From NCBI RefSeq assembly GCF_014779795.1, contig NZ_JACXZS010000010.1:143308-207307 (forward strand): a DNA stretch of 64,000 nt. The letters are read 5' to 3'. Below, one piece after another: positions 49,858 through 57,429 of the stretch (position 1 is its first letter; every line of letters begins with the position of its first letter). This stretch comes from Microbacterium helvum (GTDB taxonomy: Bacteria; Actinomycetota; Actinomycetes; Actinomycetales; Microbacteriaceae). The notes beneath the pieces were generated by a model that worked only from the letters and a program-made list of their open reading frames with translations, did no database searches and was not told the origin of the DNA. The position numbers and the translations under genes are program-made.

Positions 49858-50841
49858 CTAGTCTGCGAGCGCGGCGGCGCGCCAGTCCGTGAGCACGCGT
49901 GCCGTCGCGCGCGTGTGGGCCCACGGCATCTGCGGCACCTCGAGCCGCCCCTCGGCCAGGGCGAGCGAGAGCGCATCGGCCTCGGCCGCCATCGGCTGCA
50001 CCGTGCCGACCTCGATCGTGCGCTCCCCGGTCCCGCGCCGCACGATCAGCGTCGACGGGCTCTGAACCCGGTTGCCCCAGGCCTTCGGAAGCACCACGTC
50101 AGCGTCCGTGAACCGCAGTACGACAGTGTCGGAGAGCCTCTGGATGACCGAGGTCGCGATCGTCGCACCGACCGCACCGAACCCGAGGTCGACCGACGCG
50201 GTGCCGTCGACCCCGGCGACGAGCTCGGACTCGAACCGGTGGTATTCCGGCGCATCGATCGGCTGGCCCGCGGCGGCGGCGAGGTCGATCGCGAGCGCGA
50301 CGGGGTAGCAGCCGACGTCGAGGATCGCTCCGCCGGCGAGCGCAGGGTCGAACACGCGTCCCGTGCGCGAGGCCGCGGCCGAGCCCCGCGCCGCCTCGAT
50401 CCGTTCGAGCGTGCCGAGCTCACCGCCGGCAGCGAGGTCGCGCAGCGCCTGGGCGAACGGCCCGAATCGCGTCTTGAACGCTTCGAGGAACGGCCGCTGC
50501 GTCGCCGCGGCGGCGGCGAGGATCCGTTCCACCTCGCCGAGGGTCGGGCTCGCGGGCTTCTCGCACAGCACGGCCTTCCCCGCCTCGAGCGCCCGGATCG
50601 CGAGATCGGCATGCGTGGTGTGCACCGTGGCCACGTAGACCGCGTCGACGTCGTCGCGCGAGAGGATCTCGTCGTACGTCCCGGCCGCCTCGGCGCCGTG
50701 TTCGCGGGCGAACGCGTCCGCGCGCTCCGCCGACGAGCTGCCGACCGCGTGGAGGACTCCGCGCTCGGACGCAGCCAGTCCCACGACGAAGTCCCGGCTG
50801 ATCGCTCCGGGCCCGAGCACGGCCCATCTCGTCCGTGTCAT
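49858..50841 (-). CDS. Gfo/Idh/MocA-family oxidoreductase
   Basis: 327 residues. Rossmann WAVLGPGAISRDFVVGLAASERGVLHAVGSSSAERADAFA, DDVDAVYVATVHTTHADLAIRALEAGKAVLCEKPASPT with the catalytic-region Lys of EKP, and a C-terminal beta domain with GGAILDVGCYPVALAIDL. NAD(P)-dependent oxidation of a sugar or cyclitol is likely. It lies head-to-tail against the regulator gene and may belong to the same catabolism. Confidence 0.85.
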   Translation of the reverse strand: MTRTRWAVLGPGAISRDFVVGLAASERGVLHAVGSSSAERADAFAREHGAEAAGTYDEILSRDDVDAVYVATVHTTHADLAIRALEAGKAVLCEKPASPTLGEVERILAAAAATQRPFLEAFKTRFGPFAQALRDLAAGGELGTLERIEAARGSAAASRTGRVFDPALAGGAILDVGCYPVALAIDLAAAAGQPIDAPEYHRFESELVAGVDGTASVDLGFGAVGATIATSVIQRLSDTVVLRFTDADVVLPKAWGNRVQSPSTLIVRRGTGERTIEVGTVQPMAAEADALSLALAEGRLEVPQMPWAHTRATARVLTDWRAAALAD

Positions 50842-50899
50842 GAGCCTGATGCTATCCAGCCGGAAGAGCCCGCCGCTCCGCACGGCGTCCGGTCGCGTG

Positions 50900-51802
50900 T
50901 CACGCGAGCGGCTCAGCCGCCTCACGCGCGGCGCGGGCCGACGAGCGCACGGCGCCGATGCTCGCGGCGATCACCAGCGCGATGCCGGCAAGCTCCAGCC
51001 ACGTCATATGTTGGCCGAGGAATATGAAGCCGGCCAGCGACGCCGTGGCGGGCGCGAGGCTCATCAGGATGGCGAACGCGGCGGCCGGCAGCCGTCGGAG
51101 CGCGATCAGTTCGAAGGCGTACGGGATCGTCGACGACAGCACCGCGACCGCCGCGCCGAGAGCGACGATCTCGACCCGCAGCAGGGCGGTGCCGGCATCC
51201 ACGATCCCCAGCGGCAGCGAGACCAGCGCACCGACCGTCATCGCCAGTGCCAGTCCGTCCAGCTTGGGGAACGCCCGCCCGACACGCGCCGAGGCGAGGA
51301 TGTAGAACGCCCAGCTGCCGGCGGCGCCGAGGGCGAAGACCACGCCGAGCGGGTCGAGGCGGTCCCATCCGCCGCCGCCCAGAGCAACGACGCCGGCCAG
51401 AGCCAGCAGCGCCCACAGCCACGCCGACGCACGACGAGCCGCCACGATCGACAGCACGAGCGGTCCGAGCACCTCGATCGTCACCGTCACGCCGAGCGGC
51501 AGGCGCTCCAGCGCGAGGTAGAACAGGCTGTTCATCAGCACGAGCACCAGCCCGAACAGCGCCACCGCGGTCCAGTCGCGCCCGGTGTGCCCGCGCACCC
51601 GCGGTCGCGCGATGAGCAGCAGCACGATGGCCGAGAACACCAGGCGCAGCATCACCATGCCCAGCGGCCCGACAGCGGGGAACAGCAGCACCGCGAGCGA
51701 GGCGCCGACCTCCTGACATGCGAGGCCCGCGATCACGAGCAGGATGGCGGGCGCCGAGCCGCCTCGCGCGCTCTTCGGCGCGCTGCCCGCGCCGGTCGTC
51801 AC
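50900..51802 (-). CDS. EamA/RhtA-type DMT-superfamily exporter
   Basis: 300 residues, ten hydrophobic segments in two EamA repeats (VMLRLVFSAIVLLLIARPR; FAILMSLAPATASLAGFIFLGQHMTWLELAGIALVIAASIGAV). FYLALERLPLGVTVTIEVLGPLVLSI resembles RhtA-like amino-acid exporters. GTG overlaps the stop of the upstream serine-hydrolase gene. Confidence 0.85.
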   Translation of the reverse strand: MTTGAGSAPKSARGGSAPAILLVIAGLACQEVGASLAVLLFPAVGPLGMVMLRLVFSAIVLLLIARPRVRGHTGRDWTAVALFGLVLVLMNSLFYLALERLPLGVTVTIEVLGPLVLSIVAARRASAWLWALLALAGVVALGGGGWDRLDPLGVVFALGAAGSWAFYILASARVGRAFPKLDGLALAMTVGALVSLPLGIVDAGTALLRVEIVALGAAVAVLSSTIPYAFELIALRRLPAAAFAILMSLAPATASLAGFIFLGQHMTWLELAGIALVIAASIGAVRSSARAAREAAEPLA

Positions 51803-53070
51803 TCGGAGGCCGGCGGCGTGCACACCGCGAGAGACGCGATGGCCTCGCCGAACTGCTCGGCCGTCCACGGCAGGCCCGCCTCGGGGGCCGTCTCGCCCTT
51901 GGCCGCGGGCGCCTTCGACGCGATCGCGGCCAGCTGCCAGGCCAGGTACTCGGCGACCACGCCGTCCCCGGCGGAGTTGTTGAGCACGACAGCCACGGTC
52001 AGCCCGGTCTTCGGGTCGGCGAAGGCCGCCGTCAGATACCCCGGCACCTTGCCGTACTGCCCGATCAGCGACCCGGCGAGCAGCGCTCCGCCGTCGGCGG
52101 TGTACCAGGACGGCGCGTCGGCCGCGACGGGCAGGCCGTGGGCGAACCGCTGCTCATCGTCGACGAGAGACCCGCTCGCGAGCGCCTGGACGTAGCGCCC
52201 GAGGTCGCGGATGTCGGTGACCACGCCCGAATCCGTGAACCCGCCGCTCGATGAGGCCCCGGTGAGGTCCACCGGCTTGGCGCAGTCGAGGGCGCCCTCG
52301 GCATTCGGCATCGACTGCCCGCCGTGCAGCACGGCCGACGAGGGCAGATCGCTCAGCGACGTGGCGGCGAGTCCGAGCGGATCGGTCACGTAGGTGCGCA
52401 GCAGGTCGGCCGCCGACAGACCGGTGGCTCGTTCGAGCGCCAGACCGAGCAGCACGTAGCCGGCGTCGGAGTCCTTGTACGCGTCGCCCGGGGTCGTGGT
52501 GCGCGGCTCGCCCAGGCCGAAGCTCGCGAGGTATCGCGGATCCCATGTGCGCGTCGGGTTCGACAGCCACGAGCCGTACAGCTGGTCGGCGTACGAGCCG
52601 ATGCCCGAGGTGCCGTCGCACAGCTCCAGCAGCGTGACCGATTCGAGATCGGGGACGCCCGACACATAGTCCGAGACGGGGTCGTCGAGCTTCACCTTGC
52701 CGGCGTCAGCCGCCTGGAACAGCGCGTCGCACGTCATGGGACGCGTCACCTTGCCGGCGCGGAAGACCTGATCGGCCGTGACATCGCCGCCGCCGTCGGG
52801 CGTCTGGGTGCCGAGGCCGGCGACCCAGGTGCCGCTCCACGGCGCCCACACGCCGACGATCGCGCCGGACGAGCCCGACGATCCCATCGTCGCCGTCACC
52901 GCGCTCTTGAGCGCCGCGACGGTGTCGTCGGGGAACGCGTTGTCGACCTGAGCGGGGATGTCGGGGTCGGTGGCGGCTTCGCCGAACGAGCAGCCCGACA
53001 GCATCAGTGCCGACATGACGGCGCCCGCGACCACCGCGATGACGCGGCGACGGTTGGAGCGGGTCCGCAT
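51799..53070 (-). CDS. Class-C beta-lactamase/serine-hydrolase homologue, catalytic Ser and Lys replaced
   Basis: 423 residues. Lipoprotein signal with LMLSGC, Cys27. The fold is that of class C beta-lactamases/DD-peptidases: VFRAGKVTRPMTCDALFQAADAGKVKLDDPVSDYV, AYKDSDAGYVLLGLALERATG, LHGGQ. Active family members have S-V-T-K where this has Lys107-V-T-Arg110, so the nucleophile Ser and the general-base Lys are both gone; the YxN motif is also altered (YKD). It is probably a non-catalytic lipoprotein. ATG 53070 has a G-rich ribosome site. Coupled to the EamA gene. Confidence 0.8.
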   Translation of the reverse strand: MRTRSNRRRVIAVVAGAVMSALMLSGCSFGEAATDPDIPAQVDNAFPDDTVAALKSAVTATMGSSGSSGAIVGVWAPWSGTWVAGLGTQTPDGGGDVTADQVFRAGKVTRPMTCDALFQAADAGKVKLDDPVSDYVSGVPDLESVTLLELCDGTSGIGSYADQLYGSWLSNPTRTWDPRYLASFGLGEPRTTTPGDAYKDSDAGYVLLGLALERATGLSAADLLRTYVTDPLGLAATSLSDLPSSAVLHGGQSMPNAEGALDCAKPVDLTGASSSGGFTDSGVVTDIRDLGRYVQALASGSLVDDEQRFAHGLPVAADAPSWYTADGGALLAGSLIGQYGKVPGYLTAAFADPKTGLTVAVVLNNSAGDGVVAEYLAWQLAAIASKAPAAKGETAPEAGLPWTAEQFGEAIASLAVCTPPASE

Positions 53071-53150
53071 GCTCACCCCCCGATGATCGTGCAATGCATT
53101 CAAACACACCAGAGTCATCGGCGTCGCACGGCGGTCCGTAGGGTGTGAGT

Positions 53151-53477
53151 ATGATCCACCGATTCGACGACGCGGCGCTCGCCGGTGTGCTCGACCACAT
53201 GAACGGCGACCACGGCGACGACAACCTGCTGATCGCCCGCGCTTTCCTCCCCGAGAGCGGATCGGTGGATGCTGTCGTCACCGGTTCGACGATGACAGGC
53301 TTCGACGGCGCCGGGGGCGTGTGGCAGGCGACGCTCGCCGACGGCTCGACGGTGGACGTCGTGGTGCCGTGGCCGTCCGGGCCGATCTCCGAGCGTCCCG
53401 AGGTGCGTCGCGAGATCGTCGCGCTCTACGACGCGGCCTGCGCCCGCCTCGGGATCGAGCCCCGCCCCCACGCCTGA
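53151..53477 (+). CDS. DUF2470 domain protein
   Basis: 108 residues. FDDAALAGVLDHMNGDHGDDNLLIARAF and MTGFDGAGGVWQATLADG match the DUF2470 domain seen at the C-terminus of HugZ-type heme-utilisation proteins. It lies 57 bases before the heme oxygenase gene, so a role in heme handling is a reasonable inference. ATG 53151 is preferred over GTG 53145. Confidence 0.8.
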   Translation: MIHRFDDAALAGVLDHMNGDHGDDNLLIARAFLPESGSVDAVVTGSTMTGFDGAGGVWQATLADGSTVDVVVPWPSGPISERPEVRREIVALYDAACARLGIEPRPHA

Positions 53478-53500
53478 CGGCGGCATCCGTCGAGATCTTG

Positions 53501-53519
53501 TTAGGTTCGCCTTATCTTC
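53501..53519. promoter_or_regulatory. DtxR/IdeR-type iron box before heme oxygenase
   Basis: TTAGGTTCGCCTTATCTTC matches about 14 of 19 positions of the known DtxR consensus. It overlaps a TTGTTA..TAGTAT promoter (53498-53528) and lies 16 bases before the heme oxygenase start, as expected for iron repression. Confidence 0.65.
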
Positions 53520-53534
53520 AGTTAGTATGAAGGT

Positions 53535-54188
53535 ATGAGCGACCCGATCCCGTTCTCGACCGCGCTGCGTGAGCGCTCCAGCCGTTCTCACTCATCGAGC
53601 GAGCACGCCGGATTCATGGCCGACCTCATGAAGGGGGAGGGCACGCGCGAGGACTACGTCGCACTCGTCGTGCAGCACTGGTTCATCTACGAGGCGCTCG
53701 AGCGCACCGCGGGTCAGATGCGCAACGACCCGATCGCCGCCGTCTTCATCTCCGACAAGCTGACGCGCCTGCCCGCGCTCGAGGCAGACCTCGAATTCCT
53801 CGTCGGACCCGACTGGCGCGAGCGCATCGAGCCGCTGCCGACGACGCGGCGCTACGTCGACCGTATCAACGAGGTCGGTGCGACGTGGGCGGGCGGCTTC
53901 GTCGCCCACCACTACACGCGCTACCTCGGCGACCTGTCGGGCGGGCAGTTCATCGGGCGGCTCATGGCCCGCCGCTTCGGCTTCGAGACCAACGGCATCG
54001 GCTTCTACGTCTTCGACGACATCGCCGACCCCAAGGCGTTCAAGGACGTCTACCGTGAGCAGCTCGACGCCGCCCCGTGGGATGCCGCCGAGCAGGAACG
54101 CGTGATCGACGAGGTGCTGCTCGCCTACCGCTTCAACACCGAGCTCTTCGAGGATCTCGCCGCCGCCAAGGCGACGCAGGTCGCCTGA
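53535..54188 (+). CDS. hmuO: Heme oxygenase
   Basis: 217 residues. Opens heme to biliverdin, iron and CO. SSEHAGFMADLMKGEGTREDYVALVVQHWFIYEALE includes the proximal His; HHYTRYLGDLSGGQFIGRLMARRFGF is the distal-helix Gly-rich motif of bacterial HO. The iron box just upstream implies induction by iron starvation, releasing iron from host or environmental heme. Electrons may come from the ferredoxin system in this window or elsewhere. Confidence 0.93.
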   Translation: MSDPIPFSTALRERSSRSHSSSEHAGFMADLMKGEGTREDYVALVVQHWFIYEALERTAGQMRNDPIAAVFISDKLTRLPALEADLEFLVGPDWRERIEPLPTTRRYVDRINEVGATWAGGFVAHHYTRYLGDLSGGQFIGRLMARRFGFETNGIGFYVFDDIADPKAFKDVYREQLDAAPWDAAEQERVIDEVLLAYRFNTELFEDLAAAKATQVA

Positions 54189-54199
54189 GACCCATCTCT

Positions 54200-54345
54200 G
54201 GTCGTTGAGCGAGCGGAGCGAGTCGAAACGCCGCACGCCGCCTGTCGGACCCGACCACGCCCGCGATCGACGCGATGGGAGTCGGGTTCTCGAGAGCGGC
54301 TCGCGACGTTTCGTCTTCGCTCGTTCCTCGCTCCGCTCAACGACC
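54200..54345. repeat. 146-bp palindrome of the TTGAGCGAGCGGAGCGAG family
   Basis: A single copy of the unit that forms the 19-kb array: GGTCGTTGAGCGAGCGGAGC at 54200, and the closing CTCGCTCCGCTCAACGACC ending at 54345. It fills the gap between convergent heme oxygenase and helicase genes. Its closing arm contains the helicase stop codon. Confidence 0.8.
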
Positions 54346-55728
54346 GGACGGCGCGGGGCCGCGCACCGCGTCGCGCATGAACCGCTGGACGTCGGGGTCG
54401 ACCTGGATGTCGCGCGGGCGCAGCGGGCGCGACAGGTACAGACCGTCCAGCGACGTCAGCCGTGACAGCGCCACATACGTCTGGCCCGGCGCGAACGCCC
54501 CCGAGCCGAGGTCGATGATCGCCCGGTCGTACGTCTTGCCCTGTGACTTGTGGATCGTGACCGCCCACGCCAGGCGCAGCGGGAACTGCGTGAACTCGGC
54601 CACGATGTCGCGTGTGAGGGTCTTCGAACCGGGGTTGTACGAGTAGCGGTACTTCTCCCACACCGAGGGCTCCACGTCGAACTCCTCGCCCTCGACCTCG
54701 ACGCGCACCGATTCGCCGGCGATGCGGGTCACTGTGCCGATCGTCCCGTTCACCCAGCGCGGCGGCTCGCCGAACGATGCCGTGTCGTTGCGCAGGAACA
54801 TCACCTGGGCGCCGACCTTCAGCTTGAGCTCGAGGTCGGCCGGGTAGGCGGCATCCCCTCGTCCGAAGTCGCCGTTCACCTCGGCGACCGCGGTCTGCTC
54901 GCGGCCGATCAGCTCGTTCAGGTGACGGCGGTTGATGTTGTTGACGATGTCGTTGCGCGTGGCGAGCGTGATGATCGGGTGCTCGCCGTCGGACGGGTCC
55001 GGCGGCCGCCGCGCACCGGTGTCGTTGAGCACCTGTGCGATGTCGGCGGTCACGCGTCCGTACCGGACGGCGTTGAGCATCGCCTTGAACGCCGGATCGT
55101 TCTGGCGGTGGATGTCGATGAGCTCGCGGATGTTGAGCTCGGTGCCGTACGTGCCGACGTCGAGGATGCCGTCTGTCGCGGCCTCGCCGACCCACACCTT
55201 GGCGTCGAAGAACCAGAACGAGCGGTAGTGGTCCTGCACGTAGCGCAGCTCGTCGCCGCGGGGCGGCACCGGTGCGAGCTGGTACGGGTCGCCGAACATC
55301 ACGATCTGCGTGCCGCCGAACGGCTCGGAGCGCCGCCCGCGAGCCTGCCGCAGGGCGCGGTCGATCGCGTCCATGAGGTCGGCGTTGACCATCGAGATCT
55401 CGTCGATCACGAGGGTGTCGATCGCGTTCAGCAGCTTGCGCGTCGCGTCGGACTGCGGCTCGTCATGGCCGCCGATGATGCCCAGCGGCAGCTTGAACAG
55501 CGAGTGGATCGTCTGCCCCTCGACGTTGAGCGCCGCCACGCCCGTCGGCGCGCACACCGCGATCTGCTTGTTCGTGTTCCAGGCCAGATGCTGCAGCAGC
55601 GTCGACTTGCCGGTGCCCGCGCGGCCCGTCACGAACACGTGCTCGCGCGTGTCTTCGATGAGCCGGAACAGCGCCTCCTGCTCGGCCGACAGCGCGAGGC
55701 CGGCAGACGAAGGAGGCGTGGTGGTCAC
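54337..55728 (-). CDS. PIF1-like superfamily 1 DNA helicase
   Basis: 463 residues. Walker A VFVTGRAGTGKSTLLQHLAWN, VCAPTGVAALNVEGQTIHSLF (motif Ia), VIDEISMVNADLMDAIDRALR (II), GDPYQLAPVPP (III), and AVTIHKSQGKTYDRAIIDLGSGAFAPGQTYVALSRL (V/VI) follow the PIF1/RecD2 plan. A 5'-3' helicase for stalled forks or G-quadruplexes is typical of PIF1. GTG start with GGAGG. The TGA stop lies inside the repeat arm, so the last three residues (SGR) adjoin the insertion. Confidence 0.9.
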   Translation of the reverse strand: MTTTPPSSAGLALSAEQEALFRLIEDTREHVFVTGRAGTGKSTLLQHLAWNTNKQIAVCAPTGVAALNVEGQTIHSLFKLPLGIIGGHDEPQSDATRKLLNAIDTLVIDEISMVNADLMDAIDRALRQARGRRSEPFGGTQIVMFGDPYQLAPVPPRGDELRYVQDHYRSFWFFDAKVWVGEAATDGILDVGTYGTELNIRELIDIHRQNDPAFKAMLNAVRYGRVTADIAQVLNDTGARRPPDPSDGEHPIITLATRNDIVNNINRRHLNELIGREQTAVAEVNGDFGRGDAAYPADLELKLKVGAQVMFLRNDTASFGEPPRWVNGTIGTVTRIAGESVRVEVEGEEFDVEPSVWEKYRYSYNPGSKTLTRDIVAEFTQFPLRLAWAVTIHKSQGKTYDRAIIDLGSGAFAPGQTYVALSRLTSLDGLYLSRPLRPRDIQVDPDVQRFMRDAVRGPAPSGR

Positions 55729-55862
55729 CGATTCATGCTAACGACCGGATGCCGTCACCCGGCCGGTCCGGTGCGGTCTGTGCACAACACCGCAGCAGCC
55801 GTCGAGCTGTGGATGGCGTCTCAGGGGCGTGACGGCATCCCCGCGGCGTTTACGCTCGAGCC

Positions 55863-56189
55863 GTGACTTTCGCGCAGACGCCGCCGCCCCCGTACACCGC
55901 CGTCATCTTCACGTCTACGCGCTCGGCCGGCGACAACGGGTACGAAGTGATGTCGGCGCGAATGGTCGAGCTGGCCGCACAGCAGCCGGGCTTCCTAGGT
56001 GTGGAGTCGGCGCGAGACGGCCTCGGAATCACTGTGTCGTACTGGGCGGACGAGTCGGCCGCCGCGGCATGGAAACAGGTCACGCAGCACGTCATCGCGC
56101 AGAAGCGCGGGCGCGACGTCTGGTACGACGACTATCAGGTGCGTGTCGCAACGGTGGTCCGCTCGTACGGCCCCGATGGGCTCCGCTGA
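55863..56189 (+). CDS. Antibiotic biosynthesis monooxygenase (ABM) domain protein
   Basis: 108 residues. YTAVIFTSTRSAGDNGYEVMSARMVELAAQQPGFLGVESARDGLGITVSYWADESAAAAWK is the ferredoxin-like ABM fold. Such small dimeric proteins act as cofactor-free oxygenases or heme-degrading enzymes; here no active residues identify a substrate. GTG start. Confidence 0.82.
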   Translation: MTFAQTPPPPYTAVIFTSTRSAGDNGYEVMSARMVELAAQQPGFLGVESARDGLGITVSYWADESAAAAWKQVTQHVIAQKRGRDVWYDDYQVRVATVVRSYGPDGLR

Positions 56190-56242
56190 CTCGCAACGCG
56201 ACACACAGTGGCCTCCCGGCCTGGGGTTTCTAGACTGGTCGG

Positions 56243-57427
56243 GTGGATCGGGCGGACGTGGACGCGGCATCCGGAGGTGCGGGCGCCCCGGCCCCCGAGG
56301 CGACCCCTGGCGCCGCGCCGTCCACGGCGCAGGACGCCCCGTCCCCGACGCAGGCTGCGCCCCAGCTCGTGCAGCCGCCCGCCAGACGGCGGCGGCGCCG
56401 AAGTCTCGCGCTCGACCTCACGCTGCTCGGCGTCGTGGGCGCGGTGCTCGTCGCCGCGGTGTTCGCGGCGTGGGGTGTGATCGAGCGCGAGTTCTACAGT
56501 CCCTCGGCGTTCGTCGAACGCTACGTCGGGCTGCTCGCGGACGGCCGTGCCTCAGAGGCCCTCGCGATGCCGGGCGTGGCGGTGAACTCGTCCGAACTCG
56601 AGGCCGCCGGCCTGCCCGCGACGGCATCCGACGCGCTGCTGCGCAACGACGCGCTGGCCCCGCTCGGCGATGTGCAGGTCACGTCGGCCGTGACCGAGGG
56701 CGACATCACCCGCGTCACCGTCGCCTACACGGCCCGCGGCTACGAGGGCACCACGACGTTCTCCGTCGAGCGCGACGGCTCGGTGGGCCTCGCCCCGACA
56801 TGGCGCTTCGCCAAGAGCCCCCTCGCGGTCATGAACCTCGCGGTCACCGGGTCGATGAGCTTCGACGTCAACGGCTTCCAGGTCGACAAGCGTCAGGTCT
56901 CGCCCGACGGGATGGATGCCGACCCCCTCGCCCCTGTGGCGCTGCTGGTGTTCTCGCCCGGCCTGTACTCGGTGTCGGTCGACACGGCGATCTCGGCGAC
57001 GCCGGGCGTCGCGGTGCTGTCGGACAGCCCCTTCCACGCGATCCCGGTCGAGGTCCAGGCGCGCGCCACCGACGAGTTCGTGAACGTCGTGCAGCACAAG
57101 GTCGAGGAGTTCCTCACCGAGTGCGCGACGCAGCAGGTGCTGCAGCCGACGTCGTGCCCGTTCGGCTACTTCGTTCAGGACCGCATCAGCGACCTGCCCA
57201 CGTGGTCGATCGTGACGCAGCCCACGGTCGCGGTCGAGCCCGACGGCGCCGGGTGGCGCATCCTCCCCGCCGAGGCGATGGCGCACATCGACGTCGACAT
57301 CCGCTCGATCTTCGACGGCCGCGTGCGCCCGCTCAGCGAGGACGTGCCGTTCATCGTGAAGGGCACGATCACCGTGCAGCCCGACGGGTCGGCTTCGATC
57401 GTCGTCTCGGGGCCCGACACGCAGTAG
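56243..57427 (+). CDS. Single-pass membrane protein with large exported domain
   Basis: 394 residues, no recognised family. Pro/Ala-rich cytoplasmic N-terminus, RRRRRR before one helix (LTLLGVVGAVLVAAVFAAWGVI, about 56-78), then an exported beta-rich region with two Cys (ECATQQVLQPTSC) that may pair. It is convergent with the CopD-CtaG gene, with two bases between stops. Function unknown. Confidence 0.7.
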   Translation: MDRADVDAASGGAGAPAPEATPGAAPSTAQDAPSPTQAAPQLVQPPARRRRRRSLALDLTLLGVVGAVLVAAVFAAWGVIEREFYSPSAFVERYVGLLADGRASEALAMPGVAVNSSELEAAGLPATASDALLRNDALAPLGDVQVTSAVTEGDITRVTVAYTARGYEGTTTFSVERDGSVGLAPTWRFAKSPLAVMNLAVTGSMSFDVNGFQVDKRQVSPDGMDADPLAPVALLVFSPGLYSVSVDTAISATPGVAVLSDSPFHAIPVEVQARATDEFVNVVQHKVEEFLTECATQQVLQPTSCPFGYFVQDRISDLPTWSIVTQPTVAVEPDGAGWRILPAEAMAHIDVDIRSIFDGRVRPLSEDVPFIVKGTITVQPDGSASIVVSGPDTQ

Positions 57428-57429
57428 CG

